From Bolinopsis microptera (Eukaryota; Ctenophora; Tentaculata; Lobata; Bolinopsidae): a DNA stretch of 60,000 nt. The DNA lies in NCBI RefSeq assembly GCF_026151205.1, contig NC_087082.1, positions 13,799,365-13,859,364 on the forward strand. The letters run 5' to 3'. The notes below the pieces were generated by a model. The model was given only the letters and a program-made list of their open reading frames with translations, did not search any database and was not told the DNA's origin. The position numbers and the translations under genes were made by a program. This document shows positions 1 through 13,850 of this stretch, piece after piece (the first letter of the stretch is position 1; every line of letters starts with the position of its first letter).

Positions 1-2519
1 TATTTGAAAAGTAAGAGGAATTTGTATGATCTAAGGGCCAGCTGTGCCCAAAAATATAGATTTAAATAGCTAACAACGGTCATCGGAACAGGAATTAAGT
101 TCAAAAATAAACTGGCGAGCATATTTCAAACGTGACCCAGTAAAATTTAACTCTATTAATTCGCTTATCTAGTAGCAATAGAGCTCACAGCTGGGTCCTA
201 ACACAGATCATAGCTGGCACCAGAACAGGTATTTAGTAAAAATAAAGTTTAATCTGGGAAGCTCAAGAAGATTACGTCAAGATTACGTGTTTAAAGGTCT
301 CGCAGAATGTTCTCGTTCAATAATTATAATATGATTCTAGAACTCCACCACAAGCCAGGAAGGTGCTCTAGGAACACGGCGTGTGGGGCCAGGTGCGTAG
401 GAACAAGCTCAGACAGTCAATAATGGTACGTGGTACGGGACCATATTATGTAAGTACGGGACCATATGGGTTGGTCATATATTCAATATCTAAGTGGAGA
501 TGTGCGAGATTAACTGAATATATGCGATATTAAAAGGGCTTGCTTGGTCAACTTGACTCGGTTAATGGCTTAGAAGGATATAATATATAAATATAAATAT
601 AAATACTATCGGGGTGAATGAGGTCACTTGCAAAAACAAAAAATTCAAGGCATATAACTTTTATTGATAACGTTTTCCCAGGAATATAAAATTGAATGTA
701 ATAAAACTACTTTTAATAATCAATTTTCGCAGGTCACCGCAGCTGTACTATGCAGAGAAGCACTTTCCGTTCCTAAATCTAATGGCGACGAAGAATTTAA
801 AAGATTTAAATGAAATTATATGATAGGAGGTCAAATATTCGATTTGACCATTTATGGTGGCGTTAAAGCACCGAAAATCATTTTATCAGAGTTATTTCTT
901 AAACTAAATCCTACAAATATGACGTGTCACCAGACAATAATCTTTGCTTGAGCTAAACGCGCAGGACCGTGTGTTGCTCTAGTGAACAATAATAATAGTA
1001 ATAGCAGTTTATAGTGTGAGGGCGCTCCGTGAAATGGAACCTTGCAGGAAGATAATAATAATGAGGGCGAGGTCCTGGATTCAGCCAATCTTCGGGCAGT
1101 ATTCCCGCACGTGCAACCAATCTATCCAATAAGAGAGCACCGTACATGGTGACACGTGGGCTGACACGTGACATGCATGGTACAAGATATTGGCAAGATA
1201 CAGGAAATGTTATAACACTCCTGTGAAGGCTATAGAAGTAATTATAGCGGACAGATAGGCACATATCATTGTATAATGTTAACCGCTGCCAAGACCAGTA
1301 ATCGTGATCTTTACTGTTAATTATTACAGTGCGTGTACAACATTAATACTAAGAAATTTGACAAATAAAAGAGACTACTTCTCATCTCTCAAGCTGACCC
1401 AAACAAAGAAAGCTTCAAAAAGAAAAGGTGGACAACACCTCCCCACGTCTACACGCAAGATATGGCAGCAGGACCCCGTGTGAACTAATGGCTCTCTAAT
1501 ACCCGGTAATTGGGTATAATATCTATGTGTGTGCAGGAGAGCAGTGTGTTAATGAGGCACTGTCGGTTTCCGGCCGCCTAACAATCACCTTTCTAGTCTT
1601 CTCGTGTTTGGATCAGTGCCAGGATTTGGAAATAATTGGCAACCAGCCAGCAAGGCCAACATAATGGAGAGCTATTGTGCGTTATTAATGGATAATGGAT
1701 ATTAATATCGCGACCACATAACGCAATATATAAAGCAATAAATAATCATCACATCTAATACAGATCCAATAAAGTAATCATAACGCAGCGAGGGAGAGTG
1801 TAAGATAATAAGAGACGACAAATTCAAACCTTGCAGCACAAAAGGTGACTGGACACCAATCTAGGCAAACGTCCAACACAAAAAGTGATGATATCTGATA
1901 ATAAAAGATCACTAGTCCTCCGCCGCGGGGGAGAATGACAGTAATAAGGTAATCAGGGAACTGAGCAGCTGCTAATAAGCACCCGACAGCGTGGTGACTG
2001 CTGGGACGGTCATCGGTCATCATCATTACAGGAACACAAAACGTGGTAGTTTCCTCGGAAAAGGAAACCACGCTACTCAGTACGAATATCCTATACTCAG
2101 AGATTAGGTAGAGCTGACATGGGAAACTAGTTGAGTCATCTCCCAATATAACGTTATGTTATATATATACGAGCGTTACATTGTAACACAGTCGCCGGGA
2201 AACCCGTGAGAGTATCCTGGAGTAGTGAAATGGAGCGGTACAACGCTGCTAATATAATTGACGGGTATGTAACAAGAAGTGCGGATATCTGGTTCTGGCT
2301 GCCAGCCAGGGTGTGACAGATATCGGCAAGAAACACTTCAAAAATTGAAAATATGCCATGGTATGAAGCTTTAATAGTTGGAAATGTGCCATGATATGGC
2401 ACTTGTAAAGTACGAAATATTCGGCGTTTGTCGGGCAGCGAGCCAGGGCCTCACATAGTCCTGCGACCAAGCGTTTACTACTGTAAATGAAGAGCGCTGA
2501 AAGGTTATAATAACTGCAG

Positions 2520-2640
2520 TGTCACATGGTGATGTGTCACGTGGTGTGAGCTGTCACACGGTCTGTCACGTGGTGTGACGTGTACCAGTATGCCCAGATA
2601 TGGTCATATTGGTGGTGTGTCACATGATGTGTCACATGAC
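2520..2640. repeat. E-box-rich short-repeat cluster
   Basis: Words of the form GTCACATG or GTCACGTG with GGTGTGA follow each other at irregular spacing, giving several CACGTG or CACATG hexamers in about 120 bp. It reads as a degenerate tandem repeat. CACGTG is the classic bHLH (USF/MITF/MYC-type) target, so a regulatory role is possible but unproven. Confidence 0.45.
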
Positions 2641-3914
2641 CGATATTCGAAGAACGGTTGACGGGTGTCACATTCCAAGTGTGAGACTGAAAGTCTGCCT
2701 CAACTGAAGAACTCTTCACAATCGTTAACGAGAACAACAAATATTCTAAAAATGCCGTAACATTCAACAATGTTTAATGTAAGTCTGTAACGAAATATCA
2801 AATACTACAGATAACTCTCGCAAACAACAATCGCAGAGATAGAATAGTCGTAAGAGCTTGCACTTGCACACTAAAACGTATATATTTGTAAGCAAACACA
2901 GACCACAACTAACGGTATGCAGCTACAACTGGCAGCGTTCCAGCAGCTCACACAGTTTAACTCAGCAACAGACTGTGATTACAAGCAAAAAAACGCAGAC
3001 TTTAAACTTAGAAAGCATGGACGACACAGACCACCTATATCTCGTACAGTTTGGCAGGCAAAATGCCATATATCTACTGCTCTAACAGTACTGACATATG
3101 TTATACCGAGGGAGATATGATAGTTGAACGGCTTCGTAACGCTTGCAACAGTTCTATTTGAGGAATGGAGAACAACGTACAGCTAACAGAAGTAACAGGT
3201 GATTGTGCTGGCTGGCTAGCCAGAGGCGGGTTATTGCTAGCTAGCAGCGAACAGCACTGTTTGTTTGTTGAGAGTGGGTGCGGTGTGCAATGTGGCTGGA
3301 CACTGTTAAAAGTGCAAAACTAGCACACACTACCCTACACTGCAGTAACACATACCTGATACCACAAAACACATATAATACCACAAAACCGATACAAAAC
3401 GTGTGACATATTCAAACAGTGTAGCACAGTAGAGTGTACAAATTAATATTAGCAAAGCCAGAGAGTGACAGAGAGAGGGATAAAGGAAAGCGCTGAGTAG
3501 AAATGTAGCTAGCAGTGACGTGACCATGCAAGGCGGGATCTCACAAGTGCCCACCCTTTTGTTTCGCACTAATAAGAAACATGTTCCCTGCAACTGTCTC
3601 AAAGCGTTATTATACGGCGAGACGATTGATTCATATATGGGTACTGTGCAGTGTCATAGTGTTGTAGACTGATGTATACTGTGAAGTGTAAAGGCTTTAG
3701 AGCCTTCACTGTCTTTATAAGCGACGAAGTGGGGCGACGTACAACACTAGAGTTATACAGCACTGTGACAGATAATAAAGTTAAAACAGAGAGATAATGA
3801 TGAGGTCAAACAACAGAAGTTTAGTCTAACTGTGTGTTGATAATACGAGGGAAACTAAAGATCAGAGATAACTACAGAGATGGAGTCTTTGTGTTACTAC
3901 GAGAATGAGAGAGG

Positions 3915-3975
3915 TGGTGTGTGACTATAGTCGTAGTCACGGCGGTAGTCACAGCTGTAGTCACACAGTCACACT
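3915..3975. repeat. GTAGTCAC/GTCACAC degenerate repeat
   Basis: About five repeats of GTAGTCAC- or GTCACAC-like words. They use the same TGTGAC vocabulary as the cluster near 2.5 kb. Confidence 0.4.
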
Positions 3976-4127
3976 GCTATGTGAGAATATAATACACGCG
4001 GCTCTTGTAAATATAAATATAAGATTTCAAGCGCTTATTTGTGGGATTGTCCCGGTATAATACAACATCACAGAAATGGACACGTACATTGTTGTAAAGT
4101 GTGTTTATCTTGGAGTAGGAACAAGAA

Positions 4128-4330
4128 GGGTGTTGTAAAGGTGTTGTAAAGGTGTAGTAGAGGTAGGTGTATGTATATGTAGGAGGGGTAGTAAAGCTCC
4201 GGACAGACTAGCTGTCCCACGACGCTAAACCCCAACCTCAAATTTTAAACCTTAAATAAAGCCTCTTAACCAACACCACACCCTCCAATTTTGAACTTTA
4301 AATGAGGCCTCTTAACCAAAACCACACCCT
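4128..4330. repeat. GGTGTTGTAAA repeats and a 65-bp direct repeat
   Basis: Copies of a GGTGTTGTAAA/GGTGTAGTAGA unit (about 4128-4175) are followed by two copies of a ~65-bp sequence. Each contains AAATTTTAAAC- or TTTTGAACTTTAAA-like text and then GCCTCTTAACCAA (about 4215-4275 and 4280-4330). A related GGTGTAGTAGA array lies at 8033-8093. Confidence 0.6.
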
Positions 4331-6974
4331 TAACCACACTGCATTCTTAAACCTAATCCAAAGCAGCAGGGGAGATACCAAGGAAATGACATGTCCGTTC
4401 CCTTCTGCTATGGGTGTGACGTCAATTAAAAGCTTAATTTAGGAATTCGTTATATAATGTCACTTATAAATGCCTTGAAACGTTACAAGTAAGAGGTTAT
4501 TAATAAAGCTATTAAGTAAATTGAAATTTCGCCGGTATTTAATAAATGCTGATGTTTAATAACTTATTAACTGCCATCTTTAGCTCTGGCAGAGATTAGA
4601 TGGTGATTTTGTGATTCATTTCACGAACCTCTGAAGTTCTAAAGAACTCTCCGAAAGTTTTAAAGCAAGAAACATCATAGTGAGGTTCAATATGTTGAGC
4701 TCTGAAAATCACAGTAGAGATGTAAATGGCCGGATCGGATGTGGTCACGAAGAAGCGGGAAATGCCACGATCTTTACTAATTACAGTAAACGTGTCTGAA
4801 CACAACTGAACATTCCGGAGTCGTTAGCTGGCACAGCTACACAGCGGTATTAAAGCGGAGGAGGAGTAGCTGGCAACTCAATACAACTAATTAGTGATTA
4901 TTAGCCATTATGGACCACTACCAAAAGCTTTAATTAGAAGTGAGATCAGAGCCAAAAGCGGAATTTATCAAGCAATTATGCAAATAAGGTGAGTAATAAG
5001 TAGGGTTCAAATAACGGAAAGGGGGTAATTAGAAGGGGTAACAATGATTGAGACATAATCCGGTTTAATAACCCAGCTTAACTTAATTTTAGAGCTGATT
5101 AGTATCAGTAAGTGAAGCTGCTTGACTTGGCAGTGTGTCAATCTAACTGCTTCTTAATCTTATGTCCTGACTAGATTTTGGCACGGTCGTTGGTCACGGT
5201 AGTGTAACGATAATTCTTTAACACTCTTGACGCACATCCGTCAGAATTTCTGATGGTTTCTGTTTAGACTCAGTAAGCAAAAAGAACATTCTTTTGAACA
5301 TTGTTCTTGCTGACTCTAACCAGAAACCAACCAGAAACTTTTAAACGAAATAAGCATTTAATACACCGACAAAATAAAATTGAACGTCAAGATAATAAAA
5401 CCTGTATGTGATTATCACCACAAGAGCTAACAACAATAATTGTTGTAACATTGGTATTCAGTAACGATAGGGTAGATCATTGATCAAATATTCCAGGTTG
5501 CTCTGAATTATCTACATGTAATTAACTGCGGGCACGTTATACTGTCAGATCTACAAGCTGTATATCGCCAATAACTTGGCTGTAAGAGAGATCTACATAA
5601 CACCGTTACTAGCACCCCACAGTAAGTGGTGCCCAACCGTTAGTGGTGCCCCAGGTAGTAATTATAGAGCTAACACTTGATAATTTAGTCTTAGTTAAAG
5701 TTATTAAACATATTATCAACTAATTCAACTCGCATGGTGGGCTAGTAAGTTGGCTTATATTACTATATTAGTCGTGATCTTAGACAAATTGAAAAATTGT
5801 AGTTATATGAGGGCAGCAGGTGGAAGTTATTAATAGTCTATAACGTTAGAAACTGAAAGTTATACATTATTATATACGCTCATTTAACTGAGCTTGAAAA
5901 GCAAAATAGAGAGACTGAACTCTCTATTAACATAACTATAATATATTGGAGCTATTTTCAGCAATATATAAAGGGCTAACATTCTAGAACGTTCTATACT
6001 ACATCCTGAATATGCGCGGTGCCCTTAAAGAGCCTTATTAATGTACCTTGCATCTAACTGTGAGCTGAGTAAGAAAGTCCAATCAATATTCGTAAAAACG
6101 AACCTTGAATATTACAGTATGTGGTGGGCATTTAGTATTTACAAGACTGCAACCGGTTATTTGAGCTAATACAATCTAAAACGGGAGCGTGTCTGTCACC
6201 TTTGAGAGCAGCACCTTGCTCTGAAAGAGTGGTTTTGGAGATATTACGTTAGAAAACCTTTTAAATAGGGGGTAAGAAGTGACAAGAGTAACGTTTAACC
6301 AGAGAAATGGGGGAGAGAGGCCGAGGGGAGTATTATTAGTTGTCTGGGGTATGTTATTAGTCTATATACAACCAGTCAGCAACAAGTATAAGAGTTCTTG
6401 CTTTAATATCTAACAAATATTGCTGAAGAAGCTCCTGTAATATTAAAATCTAGCAAGTATTGGGTTGGAACAATTCCCACAGACCGCCTACATATTGACA
6501 TCAAGCTACCTGTTCAATAGATCAGATCTTCAGATAGATGCTGCAACAACGTCAACCAAGCTATTCTATGGAACTAAAGCATGAAATAAGTCTTTACGCT
6601 AAGTGGCCAGTAAAACGATCTAATGGTCTGTGATGTGAGGATTTATTACCGGTCATACTTGGGCTCAGCTCCCCACCTCGTACAATATCTGGTGCTAATA
6701 TAGTCAACTTAGCTATGTTATAAACGTCTGTCAAGATCATTTGAGAGGAAGCGACGAGTCAGAATATATAAATTAACGGTCGATCTCGCAAGGATGGGAT
6801 TGTTATCTCCGTAATACAAGCTGCACTGCATAGCTGCATGTAAGAATGGTAAACATATCAAAAGAAAGTGGTGGTATCATGTCTAAGCCTTAGACATGCA
6901 AGCAGGCGACATGGTACAGCCGTCAACAATCTGAAAGCGTAATGATCTGGTAGCTCAATCTACTGCTCTAATAT

Positions 6975-7095
6975 TGTAGATAGAATTATGGCTCCTCTTG
7001 CAAGAGATTGTAAAATAGATAGAATTATGGCTCCTCTTGCAAGAGATTGTAAATTAGATAGAATTAAAGCTCTCCTTTCACGAGAGATAGATTGA
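6975..7095. repeat. 39-bp tandem repeat, three copies
   Basis: The word TAGAATTATG or TAGAATTAAAG recurs at 6981, 7020 and 7059, exactly 39 bp apart, followed by GGCTCCTCTTGCAAGAGATTG or a diverged form. CTCTTGCAAGAG inside the unit is itself a perfect 12-bp palindrome. The third copy is the most diverged. The minus-strand open frame across it is low-complexity and not taken as a gene. Confidence 0.8.
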
Positions 7096-7688
7096 ATACG
7101 ATGGAGTGGTCTCAGAGTGACGGCTGAGACTTGTATCAGGGTTACCACTGGTCACTGCTGAAATATGCTGAAAACAAGTCTGAAATGAGGCTGAAAATAT
7201 CATTTACACGAGACCGACTGTCGATATGGCTGCCGAGTAATTTTGCTAAGCGAATAGATCAGCAACATGGTGAACTTATGGACATACTAAACGACAAATT
7301 GTCCAGAAATGAGTTGTATTGAAATTACAAAGGAAGCTATGGTGCCTCGACCAACGCAGCGCACGAGGCAGGGCAGCTTTATTGCTCTAAATACCCACTT
7401 AACCTGTCATATATTAATAAAATAACCTTATATATTATATAACTTAATAAAATAACTTAATCTACAGCCCTATCATTATTCAGGGTTGGATTGGTCTGAG
7501 ATAGTGGAGACCGTTGTAATTTCTAGCTCTGAAATAAAGTGGCGGTAACAAAGTAAGCTGACAAATTTGAAAGAGTTCTGAAGCAGAACGAGTTCTGTAG
7601 TAGAAGGGAATGAGATGGCAGCATGTTACAGGCCTGAATATAGCTCTAACTTGAAGTCGTTACAGAAAGGACAAAAGGTGCTAAATAG

Positions 7689-7850
7689 GTTATGTTCCTA
7701 TTGTTCAAATCGATGCATATTCTTGGTAACTTCACCAGTAATTCCGTAGTCAGCTCTAGCTGCTAACTTTGTTACAGAAAGACACTACACAAGATATGTT
7801 CCTATTGTCCAAATCAAAGCAATATCGGTAACTTCACTACTAATTCCACG
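7689..7850. repeat. Direct repeat, ~55 bp, two copies
   Basis: TATGTTCCTATTGT followed by CAAATC and GGTAACTTCAC occurs at 7689-7748 and again at 7795-7850, about 106 bp apart, with point differences. The surrounding sequence shows no gene. Confidence 0.7.
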
Positions 7851-8032
7851 TTTGAACAGCTGGTGGAGAACAGTTGGCTACGGATGAACGCGCGCGCCTG
7901 ATAATAGTTTACTTTACTGACCATGTCCCAGACCGTATAATCGAGCATTACAAAGGACAGTTACAGGGTCTCATTATAAATTTGGTAAGTATCCAAATAA
8001 AGCAGGAGCTGTGAATGGGGGTGTATGTTTGG

Positions 8033-8093
8033 AGGGTGTAGTAGAGGTGTAGTAGAGGGTGTAGTAAGGGTGTGGTAAGGGTGTAGTAGAGGA
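8033..8093. repeat. GGGTGTAGTAGA tandem repeat
   Basis: Five to six copies of a 10-13 bp GGTGTAGTAGAG/GGTGTAGTAAGG unit. It is related to the shorter array near 4.15 kb. Confidence 0.7.
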
Positions 8094-9125
8094 ATAGCAG
8101 TGACCAGCTTTAAAGCACATACCAGAACATCAAACTAAAGCTAAAATAAAGCAATGACTATAATTATAAAGCTAGGGAACACATACAAATGTGTGTGAGA
8201 GCTAGCTTGCATATTTTCACGTTCTTAGCTAGGCCCACAATATACAGTCAAGAGACTTGGCAAGGCCCCAGCAAACTAACTTCTTTTATTTCTATTGGTG
8301 TAATTCGATGCGATAAGACCGAAAACACGCCCAAACAACAACAGTGAACGCTTCCTTTCCTGTGAATCTCTACTGATAAGTGATAGCCAAGGGAATTGTC
8401 GAGAACCACACTATCTTAAGAATGGTATTTCTAAAATTCCAGCTAGGAGTATGTTGATAACCAGATAACGGGATAAGTTGGATAATTCGAGGCCTTGTCA
8501 CGCCTACTTATTATCTTTACAAATGTTATCCAGAAAGTGCAGCTTCAGAGTTACTACTACGCTCACAAGAACGACAGATCCGACCAAAAGCAGATATAGT
8601 CTAGGGCAGCTGGCCAAGTGTCAGGGCTATTTGAGTTCTCTGAAGTGCAGTTCCTGACTGCCCTGGAGGTAACAAGTTACTTATTAATACACCAGCTGAC
8701 CTACTTAAAATTTGGTTTAATCGGTTAAATTAAAATTCTCTTATTAGATTTCTTCGCGGGTTGACAATTCCCACAATTTTGGGAGTTAACTATTTTAATC
8801 GGATCAAGATACCGGGTTATGTGTCTGGGATGGTTTACTCTACAAATCGTCGTTAAATTAAACTATCACAGTCGCAGTCAATGATTTCCCGCTCCTCATA
8901 ATTTCAGACAACTGCGAATGTTTCCTTCGAAAGCATTTCCTAAAACCGCCGACTTAACGAGGCAGTTCTATAGAATTCTGTTGATCATACCAGTTGGACG
9001 AGATCGCTTAACAGTCACTTCTCACCACAACATTACAACTTTCCAGTACAAATAGTAGGCGCCAATCAACATCCGCCCACTATCTAGACACAGCAAATAC
9101 CACAGAACTACACTGTACAAGTCAA

Positions 9126-9215
9126 GTAACAGGTTTACAATTAGTTTACTACGAACAGGTTTACTGTTTCAATAAACAGTTTTACAAGACGTGTTATACT
9201 ACGAACAGGTTTACT
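9126..9215. repeat. CTACGAACAGGTTTAC direct repeats
   Basis: ACTACGAACAGGTTTACT occurs at about 9149 and 9198, with a shorter ACAGGTTTAC at 9129. A small inverted pair (AAACAGTTTTAC against GTTTACTGTTT) sits between them. Confidence 0.6.
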
Positions 9216-10189
9216 CACATAATTTCTTGAGAAGAGCTGGGAGGTTAACCTCGTCAACCGCGGATTTGGAAACCAACAACATATCGTTACAGATAACTTC
9301 AAGCAATGCTGGCCAGCTGTGCAATGTACCGATCATAAATATATACCCGCCAAATTTTCGCAAAACTGCACTTAACACTGACCCTTAGCCCGAACGGAGC
9401 TCGGAGCTTATTATACTCTCACAATTGCTCGATCATGATCGGGAAAAACGGTGCGACTGTGAGCCAATGAGGGCAGGTTAGCAGCATCGTGTGACCCATA
9501 ATAAGAAGTCATGTGGTGTGACTAATACAAGGTTGTCCACATGCAGCCCACCGGGCCTCTGAAACCAGGGTGGAAGCTATTTAGCACATTCGAATAAGCA
9601 CGTGATATGTTGTTGCTGTTAGCAACGTCATTGGTTGCCGTGGGGTCACGTGATCAAATGCACCCGCTCGATTGGTCCGAAAATCGAGCTAGCTGCTTTA
9701 AAAGAGTCAAGCTCGACATACGGCTCGCTCATTATATACGCAGGAGACTAAAGTTACCAGGGTACGGCATGTGGTTTTAATCTATCACTGATCACCAGGA
9801 TTAACCTCGTGATTCCCAAGCTTTGTTACATAATCGATCCTCCCCTTGGAGATTGCCTTGATTTGGTTCAGACGATTATGTGAGCAGCACCATTACAAAC
9901 CTTCCTACAATTATCTAATTTAGCTTGAAAGACCCTTCTCACCTAGATCATGAATATATGGAGAGAAAGATGTTCATTAACATTAGAAAAGTAACGACCC
10001 CGAGGTGCTTCCAGCGACGAAGCAGAGGAAATGTGTCGATCAAACGCGACGATGGTTTAAAAACATAACTCCCAACAATTAAAGTTTGAGAAATGAGAAC
10101 TATTAAAATGATTTGGCAAGAGCCCAGGCCCATAGCCAGCCCTGAGTAACCGAGATGAATATTAAATATGAACCGATGTCCGATACGTT

Positions 10190-10455
10190 AGCAATCCACT
10201 TTACCTTCAGCAAAATACTTCTAAATTGCTTAACTTTGTTCAATAACAAACAATTCTAAATGCTCAAAATTTACAATCGTATGAAGTTTGTCTGAAACTA
10301 ATTCGTGTGTAAGGGTCGAATTAGATAAATATGAACTGTTACGCTAGTAATTAAGTTTACCTTCAGCAAACTGCTCCTAAATTGCTTAACTTTATTTAAT
10401 AACAAACGGTTCTAATACTCCTGATTTACTTGATCATATGAAGTTTGTCTGAACA
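10190..10455. repeat. Tandem duplication, ~165-bp period
   Basis: Text beginning TTTACCTTCAGCAAA and ending ATATGAAGTTTGTCTGA occurs twice (about 10200-10295 and 10357-10452). The copies share TAAATTGCTTAACTTT and AATAACAAAC and differ by scattered substitutions, so the duplication is not recent. Confidence 0.75.
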
Positions 10456-13400
10456 CCAAGAAATTCTGCGTTGGTAGTGGTTAGATCATATAACAGAAGC
10501 TTTAAATTCATTGGGTGATTTTGTCTCGGCGAATGGATACCAATCTCCAGAAAACAAGTATTTTATAACTTGCGTTTCTAAGTTTGATGAATTGCTTTTA
10601 AGAGCCAAGGGAAATGGTTGCCAGAGAGTTATATTTTGTTAGTAATTTGTACACATGTACTAACAAATGACAAAACAATAAGCATTCTTTGATTCAAGCG
10701 ATTTGTGAAAGTTGAGAGTTCAAAGAGAGGCTAAGTAAGCGGCTTTATTTTCAGATCCATTACAGTACCTAAAGTTTAAAGGCAGAGAACAAAATTAAAC
10801 TCTTTAAAGGCCCCCAAATATGATTAAAGCATCATTATATTCTGCTGACAAACAAAAATGTAATTATACAATCTTGAAATGGATCCATGAGCAAATAACA
10901 AAGCCTGAATGACTGAATAATATTTCAACAAGCCCTGGAGGCCTCATACAAAACTAAACAACGGGCAGCGTCTAGATCATTACCGTAAATTCATTCTCAG
11001 TCTGAATGAATTTCGGTAATTGTTTAACATAACTCAAGAGTTGGAATTGAGCCAAATTCTCCCTCCTGTTCGTATTAGTGTGTGAACTATGATGCGGCAC
11101 ACTCGTTCAATGAGAGCCGACCTCATCCACTTCATCTCATACAAGATTGTTAATTTAAAGTAGACGGTTTGAAAACGTTCAAAACAACGTTCTGGATTGA
11201 CGCAGGATGAGAAGATTTGATTCGAGCGCCAAAATTCTGCGAAACTATGCCATTATGACTGCTCATTTGCATTGTTCAAGGACGGAGGTACGTAATTAGA
11301 AATTAAATGTGCTGTTGAGAGGATTGAGTTTACGAAATTCTACAAGACAATTACAGAGAAGGAATAATTCTATTCGCATATTTAAAACTCGGAGTTGAAC
11401 ATGTAAGAAACGACCGAACATGACTCCGGCCTGCCATACAGCGAGGAAGATACGTCAAGTTCAAGAGAGTTCGAAGCAATTTCGCAATCTTGGTCGGAAT
11501 GAAGACAGGTATTAATCGAATAGTGACAGATTCCGCTAATTTAATAATTTGTAACCGATATGACGTGTTAAATGGGGGTTAATGAAGTCGACAGGGAATC
11601 GGGAAATGTTGTGGTTAAGCGTTTTAGCATACGAGCTAGAGTATAACAGTACTGGCATTGCGTCCGGAGACAAGGTGTGGCCAGAGTAAAGCAGACCAGC
11701 CTCAGACATCTTTCATGTTGAATTATTGATAAAATTCACATCTTCGGAACTTTTATTGGCAAAGCTTTGGGCTCGTATCCAAATTAGGAAAACGCGCACA
11801 TATTGCGCGTTGATCGCGCACCGCGCAACCTCTATCTGTAGAGTACTTTATTTGACTTTGTACCGAAACCTGCTAGTAGTTTGCTAATCTTGAGTTTTTT
11901 GTCCCGTTATTGAAGGATAGCAGCATTTGATACGGAACGCACACACGGCGCGCCTTTAGATACCTCTTCCGGAGAAACAAGACCGTTGAATGTTAAGTGT
12001 ACATGCAGCACTCTATATATACATACACGTGTTTAGTCCTCTAGATTTCATGAGCGATTCTTAATTCCGGTGACTCGCAGTCGGCTAAGAAGATTAGGAA
12101 CTGAGGCAAAGTTTAATTGTTTTGAAGTTTATCAGGTTGGTCTCTTGGTGGCTGACACCCCAAACCGAGTGTTTTTAAACACATTTTCCGGGTAGTTATC
12201 AGTTATGGTTAACTTCCTTTGGTTGTGGATGGTGAAGAATTTAAAACCAGTAGAACTTATCAAGGTACACAGAAGGGTACCGGTACTGCTCCTTTTAATT
12301 GAACGAGAAACATTTATAAATACAAATATTTATTATTATTCCGAGCACACAATAGAATACCAACATCAAATTTCTACATAATACTCGACTACACCAGGAT
12401 AATATTTTCCAGCACCTTCCGTTGCCGTTTAATGGAAATATTCAGGAAATTTCGTGCCTCCAATTCCTCGGAATGTCAAATATTGTCCGGCATGGAATAA
12501 TGTGGAATATACACTGCATGGTAATGGTGTAATATCGCATTTTAACGAATAGTAAGATTAAACACCACCTAATGCAAATGCATTAAACCAAATATCGAGT
12601 ACAGGGTCACTCGCTCGCCTGGGGCCCAAGCTGTCAAATCAGGAAAAATGTGGCGCAATTTGTCGCGGTAATGAAATATATGATCCCCGGCCCCAGTAGT
12701 ACTGGTGTAATTATTCAGAAAGTCGGAAGGGTACCTGTAATGAAGCACATCGACCATTATTTGGGGGCATAATTTTAATAAGTGCAGGCAGGAGGAGGAA
12801 ATGTTCGGTGTATACATGGTTATTTAATACATGCGGATTAGAAGTTTTATTGAAGTCTTTATCACGACCTGATTTGATTATCTTTATTGGTAAATAGGAG
12901 ATATTTACAAAAACGATTTAAATTAAAGGGAAAATGCTAGAGTGTAGTAAATCTTGTAGATTGTGTAAATATTGTAAATTTTGTAACCAAAGTGCATTAT
13001 CTACAAGTTGTCTTGCAGAGAATTACTGAAAAGCTAATAATAAGGATCAAAAAGGTCGATCTTAAGATCAATATCATTTACTCACTGCCACCTCACTCAG
13101 CACAATGAATCACGGCATTAATTCCAGAATATTAGCGTGATTATCGTTACTTTAAATAACAAAGCAAATTACCGCCCAGTCCATCGCCACAGCTTTGCAC
13201 ACTTCTGATACTCCCACGGTATAAGCCGGGGTAGGGTATAGATCTCTGTCACTTACTTGATAGGGCGGGGTAGAGTCGAGGGTCGACCCTCTTAAGATCT
13301 ACCCTCTTGATCCTCCCTACCAAAAATTTCAGACACTACGAAACAAAGCTTCTAGAGTATAATTCCTTAATAGTATAAAAAAGTAACATACAAATTTGTA

Positions 13401-13599
13401 CAGCAGTAACGAGGAAATGGATAAAATGACAAAACAGTTTCAACTTCATCATATTAACCATCCAGGCATGTCGAAGTATGAATCATTGTAACTAAAGATC
13501 GGCTGAAGAATGAGAAATTTTGCAACGATTTACTTCCCGCCCACTCAATAATAAACCATAGCAATGAACATAACCATCCCGATGTTAAGCCGTACTTAA

Positions 13600-13850
13600 A
13601 ACGATGCCAACACATCCTTCAACATATTTCTACAGAAACGCGGACATGTTGCAGTAGAAGAGATTGCTGGCGACTTGATCAACTTGTAGAAACTTCCCTG
13701 AATATGAGCAGCGAGCACAGACTATTCCAATATTGCATATTGATTTATCAATAATATGCAATATTGACATAAAACGATATCAACATCTTTCTGCAGAAAT
13801 TCATGTCTTCGTGTTGCGGCAGTTTAGAAGATTGGCGACTTGAAATTGCG
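13600..13850. repeat. Direct repeats flanking a hairpin
   Basis: Two related ~75-bp blocks (about 13603-13675 and 13775-13845), each with CAACATnTTTCT..CAGAAA and GAnGATTG..GGCGACTTGA, flank a hairpin at 13728-13766. The hairpin arms are CAATATTGCATATT and its complement, separated by 11 bases. This may be the remnant of a small element. Confidence 0.55.

Noticed and set aside
953-2770. Several minus-strand frames of 73-122 codons near the left edge
   Set aside because: No recognisable domain, Tyr/Ser/Cys-rich compositional look, overlapping one another in different frames.
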